From Ypsolopha sequella (lineage: Eukaryota; Arthropoda; Insecta; Lepidoptera; Ypsolophidae), in the NCBI GenBank assembly GCA_934047225.1, contig OW203986.1, positions 20,587,221 to 20,651,220 of the forward strand: a stretch of 64,000 bases of DNA, in the 5' to 3' direction. Below the pieces are notes generated by a model. It was given only the letters and a program-made list of their open reading frames with translations, had not been told where the DNA came from and ran no database searches. Positions within the stretch are counted from its first letter, which is position 1. Each line of letters starts with the position of its first letter. The translations under genes and the position numbers were made by a program. Below, in pieces: positions 10,201 to 21,279 of this stretch.

Positions 10201-10804
10201 TTACTTGCATTTCCCTGCAGCCAATAAAATCGCAAAGATAGGTCTAAAATATGATCTAAATATGAATGGTCGGACCCTATTCCTGCCAGGGAGGCAAACG
10301 AGAGACAAAGTCTTGGACATTTGAACTGTTTTGTAGTAGTGATATAACCTACAAAAACGCGGTGTTGGAAAGTGCCAATAAATTGTCGTGAAAATCATTT
10401 TCTGGGGTTTGTGGATGCATCCCGGGATAGATGGTTTGTGTTTAGCTTTCTCAGTGGTGGCGAGCGACGTAACACAGCGCCTGCGCACACTCCAGTCTCA
10501 TCGCGTGTCTGAGACGATTCAAAGTCGGTTCGCCGCGAGAGGGACTCGACGGCGGTCGGCTAAGAAAGTACTGACTGGTATAAATCCCTGTACTTAATTA
10601 GCTATAAGAAACGCCGCTTGCAGACCCAATTCATGCAGGAAAACTCAACGGGCCCAGCATCTTGCACGATTTGGTTTGTAAGTGGTGTGTGAGATTAGTG
10701 ACAGACAGGCCTACTGTTATGTAGGTATAACATCCCCGAAGTGGGTTTATACGAAACATATTCTGGTAGCAGGGCGTGGTTTTGTATGAAACACTTGATA
10801 TATT
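10201..10804. other. Unassigned, with a GC-rich patch
   Basis: 10440-10565 is GC-richer (agcgcctgcgcacactcc, cgccgcgagagggactcg). It could be an old LINE 5' end or a promoter. No protein match recognised. Confidence 0.35.
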
Positions 10805-11463
10805 GTTGCTAGTCATAATAAAATAATAAATAATAAAAAAAAAAAGCCTTTATTTCCAAATTAATTATAAATGGACCAATTCATTACATTATACTACTGC
10901 AAAATATCAAAATAATCATGATTACAATTAACACTGAATATAAAATTATATAGAATTCAATTAAACATAAACTTATAAACAAATAATCATTTCAATAAAT
11001 GTCATAAAATCATAAATAGAAATCATGCATTGCAAAATTAAACTCAATAATAATATCATAGTTAATAATGTTTTGAATTTGTATAAATTGTAATTTAATC
11101 TACAAACAGCATTATTTGGGCACCCATAATTGGGTATAGGCCTCCTCCATATTTTTCCATGCTCGTCTATCCTGTGCATATCGTGTCCAGGTATTGCCTG
11201 CTACTTGTTTTATGTCGTCAGACCAGCGCTTCTTCGGATGACCAGGCAATCGGCGTCCTTCCCTCGGAAACCAGTGGAGGACTCGTTCGCTCCATCTACC
11301 GTCGGTTGCTCTAGCTACGTGACCTGCCCACTTCCATTTGAGCTTGCAAAGCAAGCCCACAGCGTCTGTTACTTTGGTCATTTCTCTAATGTCGGAGCTC
11401 CTAACTCTGTCTCTTAGTTTTAGTCCCAACATTGATCTTTCAGTTGCCTAGTTGCTAGTCATA
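10805..11463 (-). mobile_element. 5'-truncated RTE-clade LINE with 13-bp target-site duplication
   Basis: The frame 11432-11112 gives the C-terminus of an RTE-type reverse transcriptase: LKWKWAGHVAR, RWSERVLHW, GHPKKRWSDDIKQVAG, DRRAWKNMEEAYTQ. It is followed by an AT-rich 3' UTR ending in an A/T tail near 10818. gttgctagtcata occurs at 10805-10817 and again at 11451-11463, an exact TSD bracketing a 633-bp insert. Truncation at the 5' end plus a TSD is the usual result of target-primed reverse transcription. Confidence 0.93.
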
Positions 11464-12203
11464 GTCTAATTAAATTGGATCATATTCAAGGGTCACATTC
11501 GGGGTTGGTTTCTACGTCATCTAGCACCAGTATGCAACCAAGGTATTTCTTATTGTGGGTTTGATCAACCTATTATGAAATAATCTGGTAGTTTTCTCTG
11601 TTCGACCAATTTAATGTTGGTATTTACCGATAATATTTTTATTTTTTCCTTACTTTCTTACAAAAACCTTTCAAAGTAATTATATTTATAAAATATATAT
11701 ACCATAAATGACAAAATTACCGTTTTTCGTGCAACAAAGCAGATAAAACTAAACAGTTTAAAAAAATTAAATTCAAAAATTAAAAAGGCGGCACTTTTTC
11801 CACACCCCATAATGCTCTTATTTTGTACCTTTCTTGAACAATTTTAGGAATCAAAATCTCTATTTATCTTGGTTAAGGGCAATATGGATGCAGCATATTT
11901 TCATCGTATAAAATATTTTTCGTTTCAAAAATGAAAAATGTAATATCAGGAACCCGATGAATCACAAATATTCACGAACCATAAATTTCAACCACGTAAA
12001 GCTTGTAAATCTGAACCACAATTCCTGTGACCACAGTAAATTCGGCTCTTATCTGTCTGTGTGGGACATAACGATGTCCATTATAACAACCGAACGCATA
12101 TGTCCACTGGACATTGTCCAATGTATTCATATAACCTCCTGCTCCGACCTAACGTGTGACTGCATATAAGTTCTGTTTTCGTTTACGACTTTCTGTCAAA
12201 TGA
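11464..12203. other. Unassigned AT-rich stretch
   Basis: Target DNA of the RTE and hAT insertions on its two sides. No repeat or gene recognised. Confidence 0.4.
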
Positions 12204-12612
12204 CTCTGGGTTAGGGTTGCCAACGTTTTTTAGAAGAAATAAAGTACATCTGATTACAGGGAAGGTAAATAAAAAGTACGGTCCTTTAGAAAAAAGTATC
12301 CATTATTTAAGTGAGTTCAAACATTTTCTGAAAAAAATATCAAGGCTGCGGACGGTAGGAACTTGGAAGGCCAGACTCCATACTAACATCATCTTTGCAT
12401 AAACACAAACGCACAACGCGCACATGTCATACATTTTCCCTCGGATTTCTGTACGGCTGTGTTTTTGTTTTCAGTTTACGTCTAATTTTACGTAAATATT
12501 GAAATAAAGTATTTTCAAGTAGTTTATTGGTATTCAAAAGTATAAAGTACAGAGACCCAAAATAACGTAAGATACTTTATTTTAAAGTACGGTTGGCAAC
12601 CCTACTCTGGGT
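12204..12612. mobile_element. hAT-type MITE with 8-bp TSD
   Basis: The element is 12212-12604, with inverted ends tagggttgccaacg and cggttggcaaccta-type (right end ggttggcaaccc ta). ctctgggt flanks both sides (12204-12211 and 12605-12612). An 8-bp TSD with T/CAGGG-style ends fits the hAT superfamily. No transposase frame, so it is non-autonomous. Confidence 0.88.
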
Positions 12613-12850
12613 TGTAACTTAATGGTCTCATAGATAACTTTGATAAAGTACAAATTCTGACATCAAATAAGCATAGCGCCTGAGTGTATAGATAGCTCCC
12701 CGATCACTACGTCAATGTAACAATATGAATATCTACGGAATTTTTTATCGAAAAAAAAAAAGGCTGACACACTTTTCGGTCCAGGGCCGGATTAAGCTAT
12801 TAGACCGGTCGGTAGCGACCAATTTGCTGTAACGTCTTTTTAATTAATAT
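12613..12850. other. Unassigned
   Basis: ccagggccggattaagcta near 12781 looks like the start of a dispersed element; no partner end was confirmed. Confidence 0.35.
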
Positions 12851-13445
12851 GGGTTTTGAAAATTTTCAAGCCAATTATCGAAGACTGCTCGTTTGCAGCG
12901 GCGCGTCACCAACCAAGTTTGAAGCTGCATTAAAACTTGCTGAATTCTAACGATTATTTAATGCAAAGTGGTTTTGGTTAAAGTTAAAAAATATGTAGAG
13001 GGGATGAATGAAAGTAGAGTAATGAAAGAAATTTATCATCATTTATCAAATTTATCAAGTGTGAGGTACGGCTTGACCAGGCCACCCTAGAAGGACGTAT
13101 ACTGAATAAATTGGTGACATACTGAGGAAGGTCAATGTCAAAAGTACCCGGAATACAAAAGCTTGTAAGACTATATTGGTGGATGTGGAAGAGGCAAAAG
13201 AATTGTGTATGGATCGTAGCAGATGGAAATCTGTAGTCTCTGCCTATACCTCTGGGAGATAGGCGTGAGTATATGTACGTATCTATTAAAAATATGTTTG
13301 GTTGCATAAGAATCTGCAGACGCTAAACTAATATAGGAAGCCCTGAAATAAGAAATCAGCAAATTTCAATGCGCTTTCAAACTTGGTTGGTGTCGCCGCT
13401 GAAAGCGAGCAGTCTTCAATATTTGGCTTGAAAATTATCAAAACC
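12851..13445. repeat. Inverted repeat with a LINE-like tail in its loop
   Basis: Arms of about 80 bp, 12851-12935 and 13362-13445. The left arm has aagactgctcgtttgcagcg and caaccaagtttg; the right arm has caaacttggttggtg and gcgagcagtcttc. The 430-bp loop contains a retroelement C-terminal fragment. Confidence 0.75.
13060..13270 (+). pseudogene. C-terminal fragment of an unclassified retroelement or nuclease ORF
   Basis: From 13182 the frame reads DVEEAKELCMDRSRWKSVVS then AYTSGR and a stop. Upstream, pieces of VRYGLTRPP and 'GDILRKVNVKSTRN' appear only with frame changes. The DRSRWKSVV tail recurs, broken, at 54280-54432 and in part at 41040-41100. The family is known to me only as a dispersed moth repeat. 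Confidence 0.6.
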
Positions 13446-13463
13446 TTTAATCATCGTAAAAAA

Positions 13464-13655
13464 AATTGTACGGGAACAACAACAATAACATCTTATTTAA
13501 TTTTAATATATAAAACCTTTGAAAATGCTTATACAGCGAAACCGGTCAGGTCAATTTAGAAATTGTACGGGAACAACAACAAAAACATCTTATTTAATTT
13601 TAATATCTATAAAACCTTTGAAAATGCTTATACAGCGAAACCGGTCAAGTTAAAA
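13464..13655 (+). repeat. Tandem duplication, 97-bp unit
   Basis: Unit 1 is 13464-13560 and unit 2 is 13561-13655. Both read aattgtacgggaacaacaac, then atcttatttaattttaatat, then gcttatacagcgaaaccggt. Few differences, so the duplication is fairly recent. Confidence 0.9.
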
Positions 13656-13735
13656 GTGATAATAATATAAAGTGGACAAGTACAAGTGTATTTTAATCAC
13701 AATGTGTCATAAGTTCCAACAAGTGCCGACAATCA

Positions 13736-14245
13736 CGACCATCAACTTCAAGCAGGTATACATAATACAATATATTATGTATTATACTTTTATCATCGAG
13801 TCAAATTTAATCTTATAAAAATATATGTAATCAAATAATAAATGTACATGTAAATTAAAGGTTTATTTAACCTATGCAGCATATACGATTAAAATGTTAG
13901 GTAAACTCTATAATTATACAAAGTGAAATCGAATCAACCGCCCGAACCCATACCGGAGAGTGAGTTCAATGATCACCAACCGAGCCCCCAGCACGAATTC
14001 AGGCGGCCGACCAAATCCCACCCTATAAGTATACTAATAGATTACATAAATATGATACATGCCTACCTCCACCCATTCGATTAGTCTTGCTAAGAAGAAG
14101 GGCAAGAAACTTAGCAAGATCATGTATTTTTTTGATTTAGCATATATCCTTTTTTTTAACACATCGGTTACATACTAAAACTTATACTATACAAATTTCT
14201 TATTAGATACTTTAGCTAAGGGATAGGAAAATACAAGACACGGTC
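13736..14245 (-). mobile_element. LINE 3'-UTR fragment, second copy of the element at 19686-21197
   Basis: Collinear with 19720-20190: shared blocks aacccataccggaga, gatcaccaaccgag, caggcggccgaccaaatccc, cccattcgattagtcttgct and ggcaagaaacttagcaagat. No coding part remains. The orientation matches the longer copy. Confidence 0.85.
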
Positions 14246-14943
14246 TAATTAAGTGATACTTTTTAAAAACATATTTATCCGAGATTCTAGTGAATTTTGA
14301 TTTTTCAGTTATTTAACTGATATATTTTCAACTAGCTTTTGCCCACGGCTTCGCCCGCGAGGATTTAGTTTTTTGTAGTATAAAATTATTTTCTCAATCA
14401 CTTATTTGATTTCCAGGTAAAATTTGTAAATTCATAATTAAAAATTTTGGTAAATTCTGAACGAAATAATATTTTTTTACTCTAAATTAAACTTCTGTTA
14501 TTGTGTTAACAATTTGAAGCAAAATATTTTTTTCTTAAATATATTAAATCCTTAAACCCAACCCTAGCAACAGAAACAAAATTTCAGCTCTATAACTTCA
14601 AAGCAACTGTATCTCGAAAAATATTTTTGTCCTTATGGAATGATTTTCCGAATACCCTGAAAAATGTCATCTTAATTTCTAAAGTATCTTTGGTGGTATT
14701 AATTGGCGAGGCCGAAGTCCGAGCCGCTTTTCCAAACGAAACTATTTTTTGGTCTTTGAAATGTCCTTTGCTAAAGTGTATTTGGCGAGGCCGAAGGCCT
14801 ATCAGCGTTTCTGAACGAAAAAAGCACGATTGCTTATAAAATTTGTTGTCGCACGTTTACTAATTCAAAAATGATTTTCAATAAGTTCCGCATTGAGTCC
14901 GCGTAGTAGATTGTACGCTAATTATTCCTGTAATATTTGACAA

Positions 14944-15546
14944 AAAACCGGTCAAGTGCGAATCAGACTCGCGTACCTAGTTTCCGTAATTCGACAGTTT
15001 TGGGAACAGAAAATTTTATTTGGTCTTTTTTTTCGTGAATTTCTCAACCGCTATATTTTTCTGTAATCTTTACGTAAACACTTATTGCCATGTTTTTTTT
15101 TCATATTTTTCGGTTCACCAGTTTTGGTCACCAGACATACATTTTTTTTGTGGTATTTCGACGATTTCTTGAAAAAGGTGCAAGTTATTATAGCCAAATT
15201 ATATAATTTTGATAATCAGCTCCTTAATACTTATAATTTGATACCCATATTGCGGTTTTAGGAATATTTTTTTTATTTTTCTCTTTTGTACAGGAAATAT
15301 TTTGAACAATAAAAAAAAATGTTTTTATGCTATGTAATGTGGGCAAATTAATGCTATTTTTTTGCAAAATTCTAAGTCTTTGTCTTTAACGGTGCTAAAG
15401 TTATGAGGCTGTGACATACGGACGGATGGACAACGGAATGTCACCGTTAAGGTTCCAAAAATGACAAAATTAAATTTTCTATTCGCAAAACTATCAAATT
15501 ACGGACGAAATCGGGCACGCGAGTCTGACTCGCACTTGACCGTTTT
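14944..15546. mobile_element. Fold-back element of about 600 bp
   Basis: Ends aaccggtcaagtgcgaatca and the inverted tctgactcgcacttgaccg. It is related to the 'gggttccgta' family (aagtgcgagt end at 1867). The inside is AT-rich with no transposase. Confidence 0.75.
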
Positions 15547-15618
15547 TCTTTTTATTTGATACCATTTTTTTGTACTTTGCGCTTGTGCAAATTTAAAGGA
15601 GCTTGTGCTTGAGCTTGT

Positions 15619-16098
15619 GTAAAGGAGCAACACTTCACTTTTCTAAAGAAATTGGTCCCCCCATTGCCATCCCATGGGAACTGCGAGTCTACCACGTAAT
15701 TCTCATTTTCATCAACATCAACTTGAGATTGAAATTTGACGTGCGTGCGACGACGCCCGCCTAACTTGCCATCTCTTTTGCACGCGTTGAATTTCGCATG
15801 CATTTGCTTGAAGTTGATACAAATGAGAATTACGCGGTAGAGCCCCTGATTTATGGGATAAAAAGTAGCCTATGTCCTATTTCAAGTCTAGAACTACATT
15901 TGTGCCAAGCTTCAGCCCAATCGGTAGGTACGGGGCGTGAAGGAGCAAAACATCACTTTTCTAAAGAAATTTGACACCCCATTGCCATCCCATGGGAACT
16001 GATTTATGGGATAAAAAGTAGCCTATGTGTTATTCCAGGTCTAGAACTACATTTGTGCCAAGTTTCAGACTAATCGGTTCAGTAGTTACGGCTTGAAG
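15619..16098 (+). repeat. Segmental tandem duplication, first copy carrying a MITE
   Basis: Copy A is 15619-15948 and copy B 15949-16098. Both run cacttttctaaagaaatt, ttgccatcccatgggaactg, atttatgggataaaaagtag, cctatgt and agaactacatttgtgccaag. Copy A is 165 bp longer because of the MITE at 15684-15848. Confidence 0.85.
15684..15848. mobile_element. 165-bp MITE with an intact empty site next door
   Basis: Inverted ends (ctctacc side; cgtaattctcattt / aatgagaattacg). In copy A, gggaactg is followed by this insert and then ctg-atttatggg; copy B reads gggaactg-atttatggg at 16001/16002. The boundaries are therefore set exactly, with CTG as a 3-bp TSD. A 3-bp TSD fits Harbinger- or CACTA-type transposition. 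Confidence 0.85.
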
Positions 16099-16168
16099 GA
16101 GTAACAAACATCCATCCATACATCCATACATCCAAACTTTCGCATTTATAATATTATATTAGTGGGAT

Positions 16169-17539
16169 TTTCACCTAGTGTCCTTTTACTTCAACGTACG
16201 CCATACAAAAATTCTTATAAAGCTGACAACTTGGGTGTTTACCTCATTTGATATTGGTTCTCTATTTAGGGGGGCCAAAACAATAGTGCAAAAAATATAT
16301 ATCTGGTGGGGTAATTTATTATTTTATCGGTTACCTGACCGGTATATTTTTTAAATTACCTACACCACAAGTACAAGTATTTTGTTATTTATTTTAAGTA
16401 TTTTTAAGGTTTCACAAACTCTTACAAACCTGTGCAAGTATATCTATTATAGTTACAAGTTAAATTTACGAAGTTAAATACTTCATTTCTATTCAAAAAC
16501 TTAGATCTCTGAGGCTACAATGATCCTAGCGTTCCTAAGTTAAATGGTTTCTGTCTTTATTGCAATTGTCTTTCTAGACAGAGATAGAAAGCAAAAGATG
16601 TGAGATAAAAGGCTGTTGAATAAGGTAAAAGCGGGAACGGAATCGTCGGAAATGGCAACGATTCTCAAATCCAATAGTCAGAATAAATGCAAGACGCGGT
16701 ACTCGACTACTCTATCGCTCCAGGCAACTAACTTCGTTTGAGCAAACACTCCTCTGAACAACTCTTTACCCATTTGCCCTCGCTTCCACTTGGTTTGCAG
16801 AACCCTAAGTTCCTCGCAAGAATATTTTGAGGCTGCTGTTTTTAGTGCTCTCGAGTCTAATTAAAAACTCTAGTGTTTATACAAGCTTTATGTGTGCTTT
16901 TAGGTCACAAGAAATTAGCTAGTTGGTTATTTTGAAAGCTCATCTGCTGGAAAGCTTAATCTGAAGTTCATGTTGTATCATGGCGAATTTATATGCAATT
17001 CCGCGCCAGTAGAGCATGAAGTTTAGAGCGGGAAAGGACGAGGGGCTCTATAAGTTTGTTAATTTCACATAGTGGCTGGCGTGCTACAAAGTTTATCAAT
17101 ATATACGCTGCTAACTTTGTAATTTGGAGAGAGGACGCCGTTTCCTTTATGGACTATGGTGAGTGGGGGCATCCGTAAACAAACTAGGTTTTAAGGTGGT
17201 TCTTACAGCTGGTGACCAAAAAGCCACAATCAAGGTAGGGTTTTACTCATAGGTTAATTTAGTAAAAATTTAAAACAAAAATATGATATGCTACAGAATA
17301 TGTGAAATGACGTGCATTGATTAGAATTTTAAATTTTCATCTGAAATTTAACAAAATAAATACAAAAACAGGGTTTAACTTAATACTAAGGTCCAATTTA
17401 ATAAATAAGTCTGCAAAGAAACAAATTGAAACTTAATCAAATTGACGATATTATAACAAAAAGAGTGCCTTTGATTATTTTTGAAAAATTTTATCATATT
17501 TTTTTTTTATAAATTATCAAGTATTTTGTAGCGCCTATT
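16169..17539. other. Unassigned AT-rich stretch
   Basis: No frame or repeat recognised. Confidence 0.4.
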
Positions 17540-17672
17540 TTTGCACTATCCGTAAACCCAGCGGCGTAATGCAGTGCGCGCTAATATGAGCGTTACTTCA
17601 ATATAGTTTCTGTCACTATTTGTACCGACACATGTCGACTCAAGGTCGTTGGCGGCTACAACAGCCTTAAAC
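17540..17672. repeat. One arm of the 'TTAAGGCG' fold-back family
   Basis: gtgcgcgctaatatgagcgt, ttacttcaatatagtttctg and the end ggcggctacaacagccttaa follow the right arm of 32607-34467. A further decayed arm ends near 39549. Confidence 0.55.
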
Positions 17673-17754
17673 ATGTTGTTTGACAGGAGAAGTGATTGTG
17701 GTTATTGCTCGGCTACTATTGGTCTTAGTAAATATACCTCTAGAATTGCGGAAT

Positions 17755-18129
17755 GAATGAATTAACACTTTATTGCACAGAGTAGAAGATATTTACAAAT
17801 ATGAAAGTGAGGGTGGACTTATCCCTACAAGAAATTACCTCCAGTCAACCGTGAGAAAACATAGAAACATTTTTATCTTTCAAGTTTACATCAGTACATA
17901 ATTACTAAAAAGTAATTTAAAACCTATAATCTAAACATAAATATACTACATACAAAAACATAGTATGCATAAAAAATACACAGACACAAACAGATCAAAA
18001 CAGAACGAGTAACTTAGTCAGCCAGTCATTCAGAGAGGGGAGAGGTAAAAATTGTTTAAGTTATGTTTAATAGAGGACACAGAAGTAAGATCTTCAGTCA
18101 GGTTCACTGCGGTGAGTGGTCTTTCGATC
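17755..18129 (-). mobile_element. LINE 3' end (same family as 21280-21790)
   Basis: aacactttattgcacagag followed by an AT-rich stretch, then gaggacacagaagtaagatc, close to gaagacacaaaaggaagatc at 21387. It is interrupted at 18130 by the hAT element. Confidence 0.55.
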
Positions 18130-18915
18130 CCTTACAGCAGGGGTCGGCAACCGGCGGCCCGCGGGCCGCATGCGGCCCGTGAACCACTTCGGTGCGGCCG
18201 CGGCCCTCAAGGTTCCCAATCGCTGCATGATATCTGTGTTTGGTTGTACATATTTGTGTGAGCAGACATTTTCCATTCTGAACTAACGAAAAAGCAAGCA
18301 TTGTTCCCAGTTAACGGATGCATATTTAGACCTAATACTGCGCATTTCCACTTCTAAAATGCAAGTCAAATGCAGCCGCAAAAATCGCATTAGATTTTTA
18401 TAATAAATAATGTTTTAAACTACAATAAATAGGTGGTAGAGCTGATGCCGAGCTCGACTGTGGAGGTACCATCATCTTACTTGGAGACCCCTTCGAAGTA
18501 ATTCGGGGGAGAGTAAGAGGACAGCTCACAGACAAAAAATCAGGAGGACCACCATGCCTGGGACCGATGGATGGCGGTATATCTATCCCTAATAGCCGGG
18601 CCTTATATGGAACAGACTGGTGACGGGCATCAGCGTCACTGGTGCGAGGGTTCCGGCACCGCGCTCACCAACCCGCCTGCCCAGCGTGTGTGAGTATGGG
18701 CAATTCTTCCAGGATGACCGCCGGGGGTGGCAAAGTCCTGGAAAGGCTTATGTCCAGCAGTGGACGAACTAGGCTGATGGATGGATGATGGATGACTACA
18801 GTAAATATGACACGAAATTGACTAATACGTTATTTATTATATGCGGCCCTCGCTGATCCTCTGGTAACATTTGTAGACCTCCTATGTCATAAGGTTGCTG
18901 ACTCCTGCCTTACAG
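18130..18915. mobile_element. hAT-type non-autonomous element with 8-bp TSD
   Basis: Ends caggggtcggcaacc (18138) and ggttgctgactcctg (to 18907), with ccttacag at 18130-18137 and 18908-18915. CAGGGGTCGGCAACC ends and an 8-bp TSD are classic hAT features. Subterminal GC-rich palindromes (cggcccgcgggccgcatgcg) are present. A SINE-like insert occupies 18432-18794. No transposase. Confidence 0.92.
18432..18794 (+). mobile_element. SINE-like insert (copy 1) nested in the hAT element
   Basis: Starts ggtggtagagctgatgcc, contains catcatcttacttggagacc and cagcgtgtgtgagtatgggc, and ends ggacgaactaggctgatgga with a gatg-type tail. Flanks actacaataaata (18419-18431) and actacagtaaata (18795-18807) form a 13-bp TSD with one mismatch. 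The opening resembles a tRNA D-arm (ggtagagc). The 56916-57290 copy starts within a few bases of the same point, which favours a SINE over a randomly truncated LINE. Confidence 0.82.
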
Positions 18916-19685
18916 TACTAATCCCCATGCGGTCACAGAAATGTCAATCTTATCTCCTGTGCGAGAAGCATTACATAGGTTTCTAGGAGTTGTATGACAG
19001 AGATAAATATATTTTTGAGTTTGTCTCTTTATGATGAACGTCTTAGCATGGGTACATCAGTGGGGGATCATTAGACCTCTCACCGCACTGTCGCTAAAAA
19101 TCTACGTGCTGGTGCGTTGCAGGCCTTTGTGACCCTCACCCCCATATTGCTTCCTCAGCACTCAGTGATCGGCTGATCGCTCAATCGCAATCCAGTGTTG
19201 TGTCACTAGACGCGAGTGACAAATAGCTCTTTCCTTTTGATTTTATATCAATGATGGTAATAAACGGTGTCGCAGAATGCTCCAAATGTCACAACAGTTG
19301 TAAGATAGTACAGCTATAGACAAAGCTATGCGAAGAAAATGCACGGAATGCTATAAAAAGCTTCGACAGCATACGATAGTAGACAAGCTAATAAAAAGAC
19401 AAAGAAAATAAAGTCAATGTGTGGGGAATGCGACAAAGCAATCTGTGCCAATTGTTTTTATGAAAACCATTAAACTTCGTGTTTCTTTGAAAAAAAAATT
19501 ATTGTTACACTTATAAATAAAACAAATATTTTCAATGCAAAATTATAAAGAATCTCATTCCTATCCGCAGTTTTTGTTAAAATTTCTGCGTTTTGCGTGC
19601 GTTAAAAGAAACAATGATCCCCTACATAATTTCTTTATTATTCGAGTAAATACTGTTTCGATATAAAGGCGAAGCCAGATCATAA
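18916..19685. other. Unassigned
   Basis: Probably continues the host repeat of the hAT for some distance. No open frame recognised. Confidence 0.4.
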
Positions 19686-21197
19686 GAATTCAAATTCAAA
19701 TAGTTTATTTTGCAAAGCAGGTATAGATATATACACTTTTTACACGTCAAATTTAATCTAATAAAGAAAATATATGTAATAAAATAATAAATGTACATGA
19801 ACTAAATTAAAGGTTTATTTAATTTATGTAGCAATATATTTACGATTAAAATGATAGGTAAAATATATATTATACAAGGTAACATCCAATCAGCCGCCCG
19901 AACCCATACCGGAGACCCGGCCAGGGACCAGGAACAAGGTTCAATGATCACCAACCGAGAGCCCCCAGCACGAATCCAGGCGGCCGACCAAATCCCATCC
20001 TATATACTACATACTAATAGGTTACATATATAAATACATGCCTACCTCCGCCCATTCGATTAGTCTTGCTAAGAAGAAGGGCAAGAAACTTAGCAAGATC
20101 ATGTCTTTTTTTTCAACATAAAACTTATACTATACAATATATGACTTATATCTACTTTAACCAAGGGATAAGAAAATACAAGACAGCAGGAATTCAGGTT
20201 AATGAAAAAAAGAAAAACATATATATCTTTGTCTACCTGTCTCATATAGTCCTTTTCCTTTTACAGTCTGTAATCAATTAATGTTTACACCTTAGAGGAA
20301 TCATAAGTTAAGAAATTATACTATTTAATTAACTTACTATCATTATCACTGTAACACCATGCTTCACCATCATCCAAATATTCATTTATTTTATAATATG
20401 CCTTTTTCAATAGGCCCTGCTTAATATACAGTTTAAACTTATTCTCTGACAAAGTAAGGACCTCCTTTGGAAGTTTATTGTAAAATCTTATACCATGTCC
20501 TACAAAAGAGGTACTCACCTTAGCGAGTCTGATTTTTGGAAAAGCCAGTTTATGCTTATTTCTGGTCTCCTTACAATGTTGCTTACCAAGCCTTGGGAAA
20601 GACTCAACATTTTTTCTGACATATCTAAGGACTTGGTAAATATATTCACAAGGAACCGTTAATATATTAATTTCTTTGAACTTTTGTCTTAATGAATCCC
20701 GGTGCTTCATATTATAAATAGCCCGAATTGCTCTCTTCTGCAAAACAAAGACTGCGTCTGTATCCGCGGCTCTACCCCATAACAGCATGCCGTATGACAT
20801 AATGCTGTGAAAGTAACTAAAATAGACTAGTCTAGCAGTATCTACATCAGTAATTTGCCTTATGCGTCTAACAGCGTATGCGGCCGAACTAAGTCTACCA
20901 CATAGGGCTTCTATGTGGGGACCCCACTGAAGACGAGAGTCTACCGTAATGCCTAAAAACTTTGTTTCGTTAACTAACTCCAGCTTGGACCCCTGCAAAA
21001 GCAAATTACCATCCACTTGAATTACATTTGGTAACGTAAATTTTATACACTTTGTCTTTTTTGCGTTTAAAACTAAATTATTTACAGTAAACCAATCAAG
21101 CACCAGTGATAAAGTTGTATTCGCGCCGTCAAGGATATCTTTACGTCTATTAACTTTAAAAATAAGTGACGTGTCGTCTGCGAACCCTTGGCTATAG
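19686..21197 (-). mobile_element. 5'-truncated Jockey/CR1-like LINE
   Basis: The minus-strand frame from 21196 to 20321 opens within the reverse transcriptase catalytic region (GFADDTSLIF, the Y/FADD box), then NNLVLNAKKTKC, KFLGITVDSRLQWGPHIE, and a C-terminal thumb-like region to the stop. A 3' UTR follows to 19686, ending in an aattcaaattcaaa tail, common for moth LINEs. An in-frame stop just upstream of 21198 and loss of similarity mark the truncation point. No TSD found. Confidence 0.88.
20321..21196 (-). pseudogene. Reverse transcriptase C-terminal half (LINE ORF2 fragment)
   Basis: About 291 uninterrupted codons. The catalytic FADD sits at the very start. The region SYGMLLWGRAADTD and VLQKRAIRAIYNM is the conserved block after the RT palm in Jockey/CR1-type enzymes. 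Finger motifs, endonuclease and ORF1 are missing, so it cannot act on its own. The frame is intact, suggesting the insertion is not very old. Confidence 0.88.
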
Positions 21198-21279
21198 CTT
21201 CACATATATTTATTATTGTTTAATTTCTTGGATATTTAAGAAAAAAATAAGATATATGTAGTAGGAGGCCATAAGATCA

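Larger units (their letters stand above)
14331..16168. mobile_element. Composite repeat block with nested MITEs
   Basis: It opens with ctagcttttgcccacggctt / cgcccgcg and closes with acatccatacatccaaactt / tcgcatttataatatta, strings shared by a very common moth repeat; 25225 and 33392 show related openings. Between them lie a fold-back element (14944-15546), a duplicated segment and a 165-bp MITE (15684-15848). The outer family is not certain. Confidence 0.6.

Noticed and set aside
15552..15803. Minus-strand 83-codon frame
   Set aside because: It spans a MITE insertion and repeat copies; the sequence is explained by repeats.
18052..18301. Short frames rich in Arg, Gly and Ala
   Set aside because: They lie in GC-rich palindromes at the hAT element's left end.
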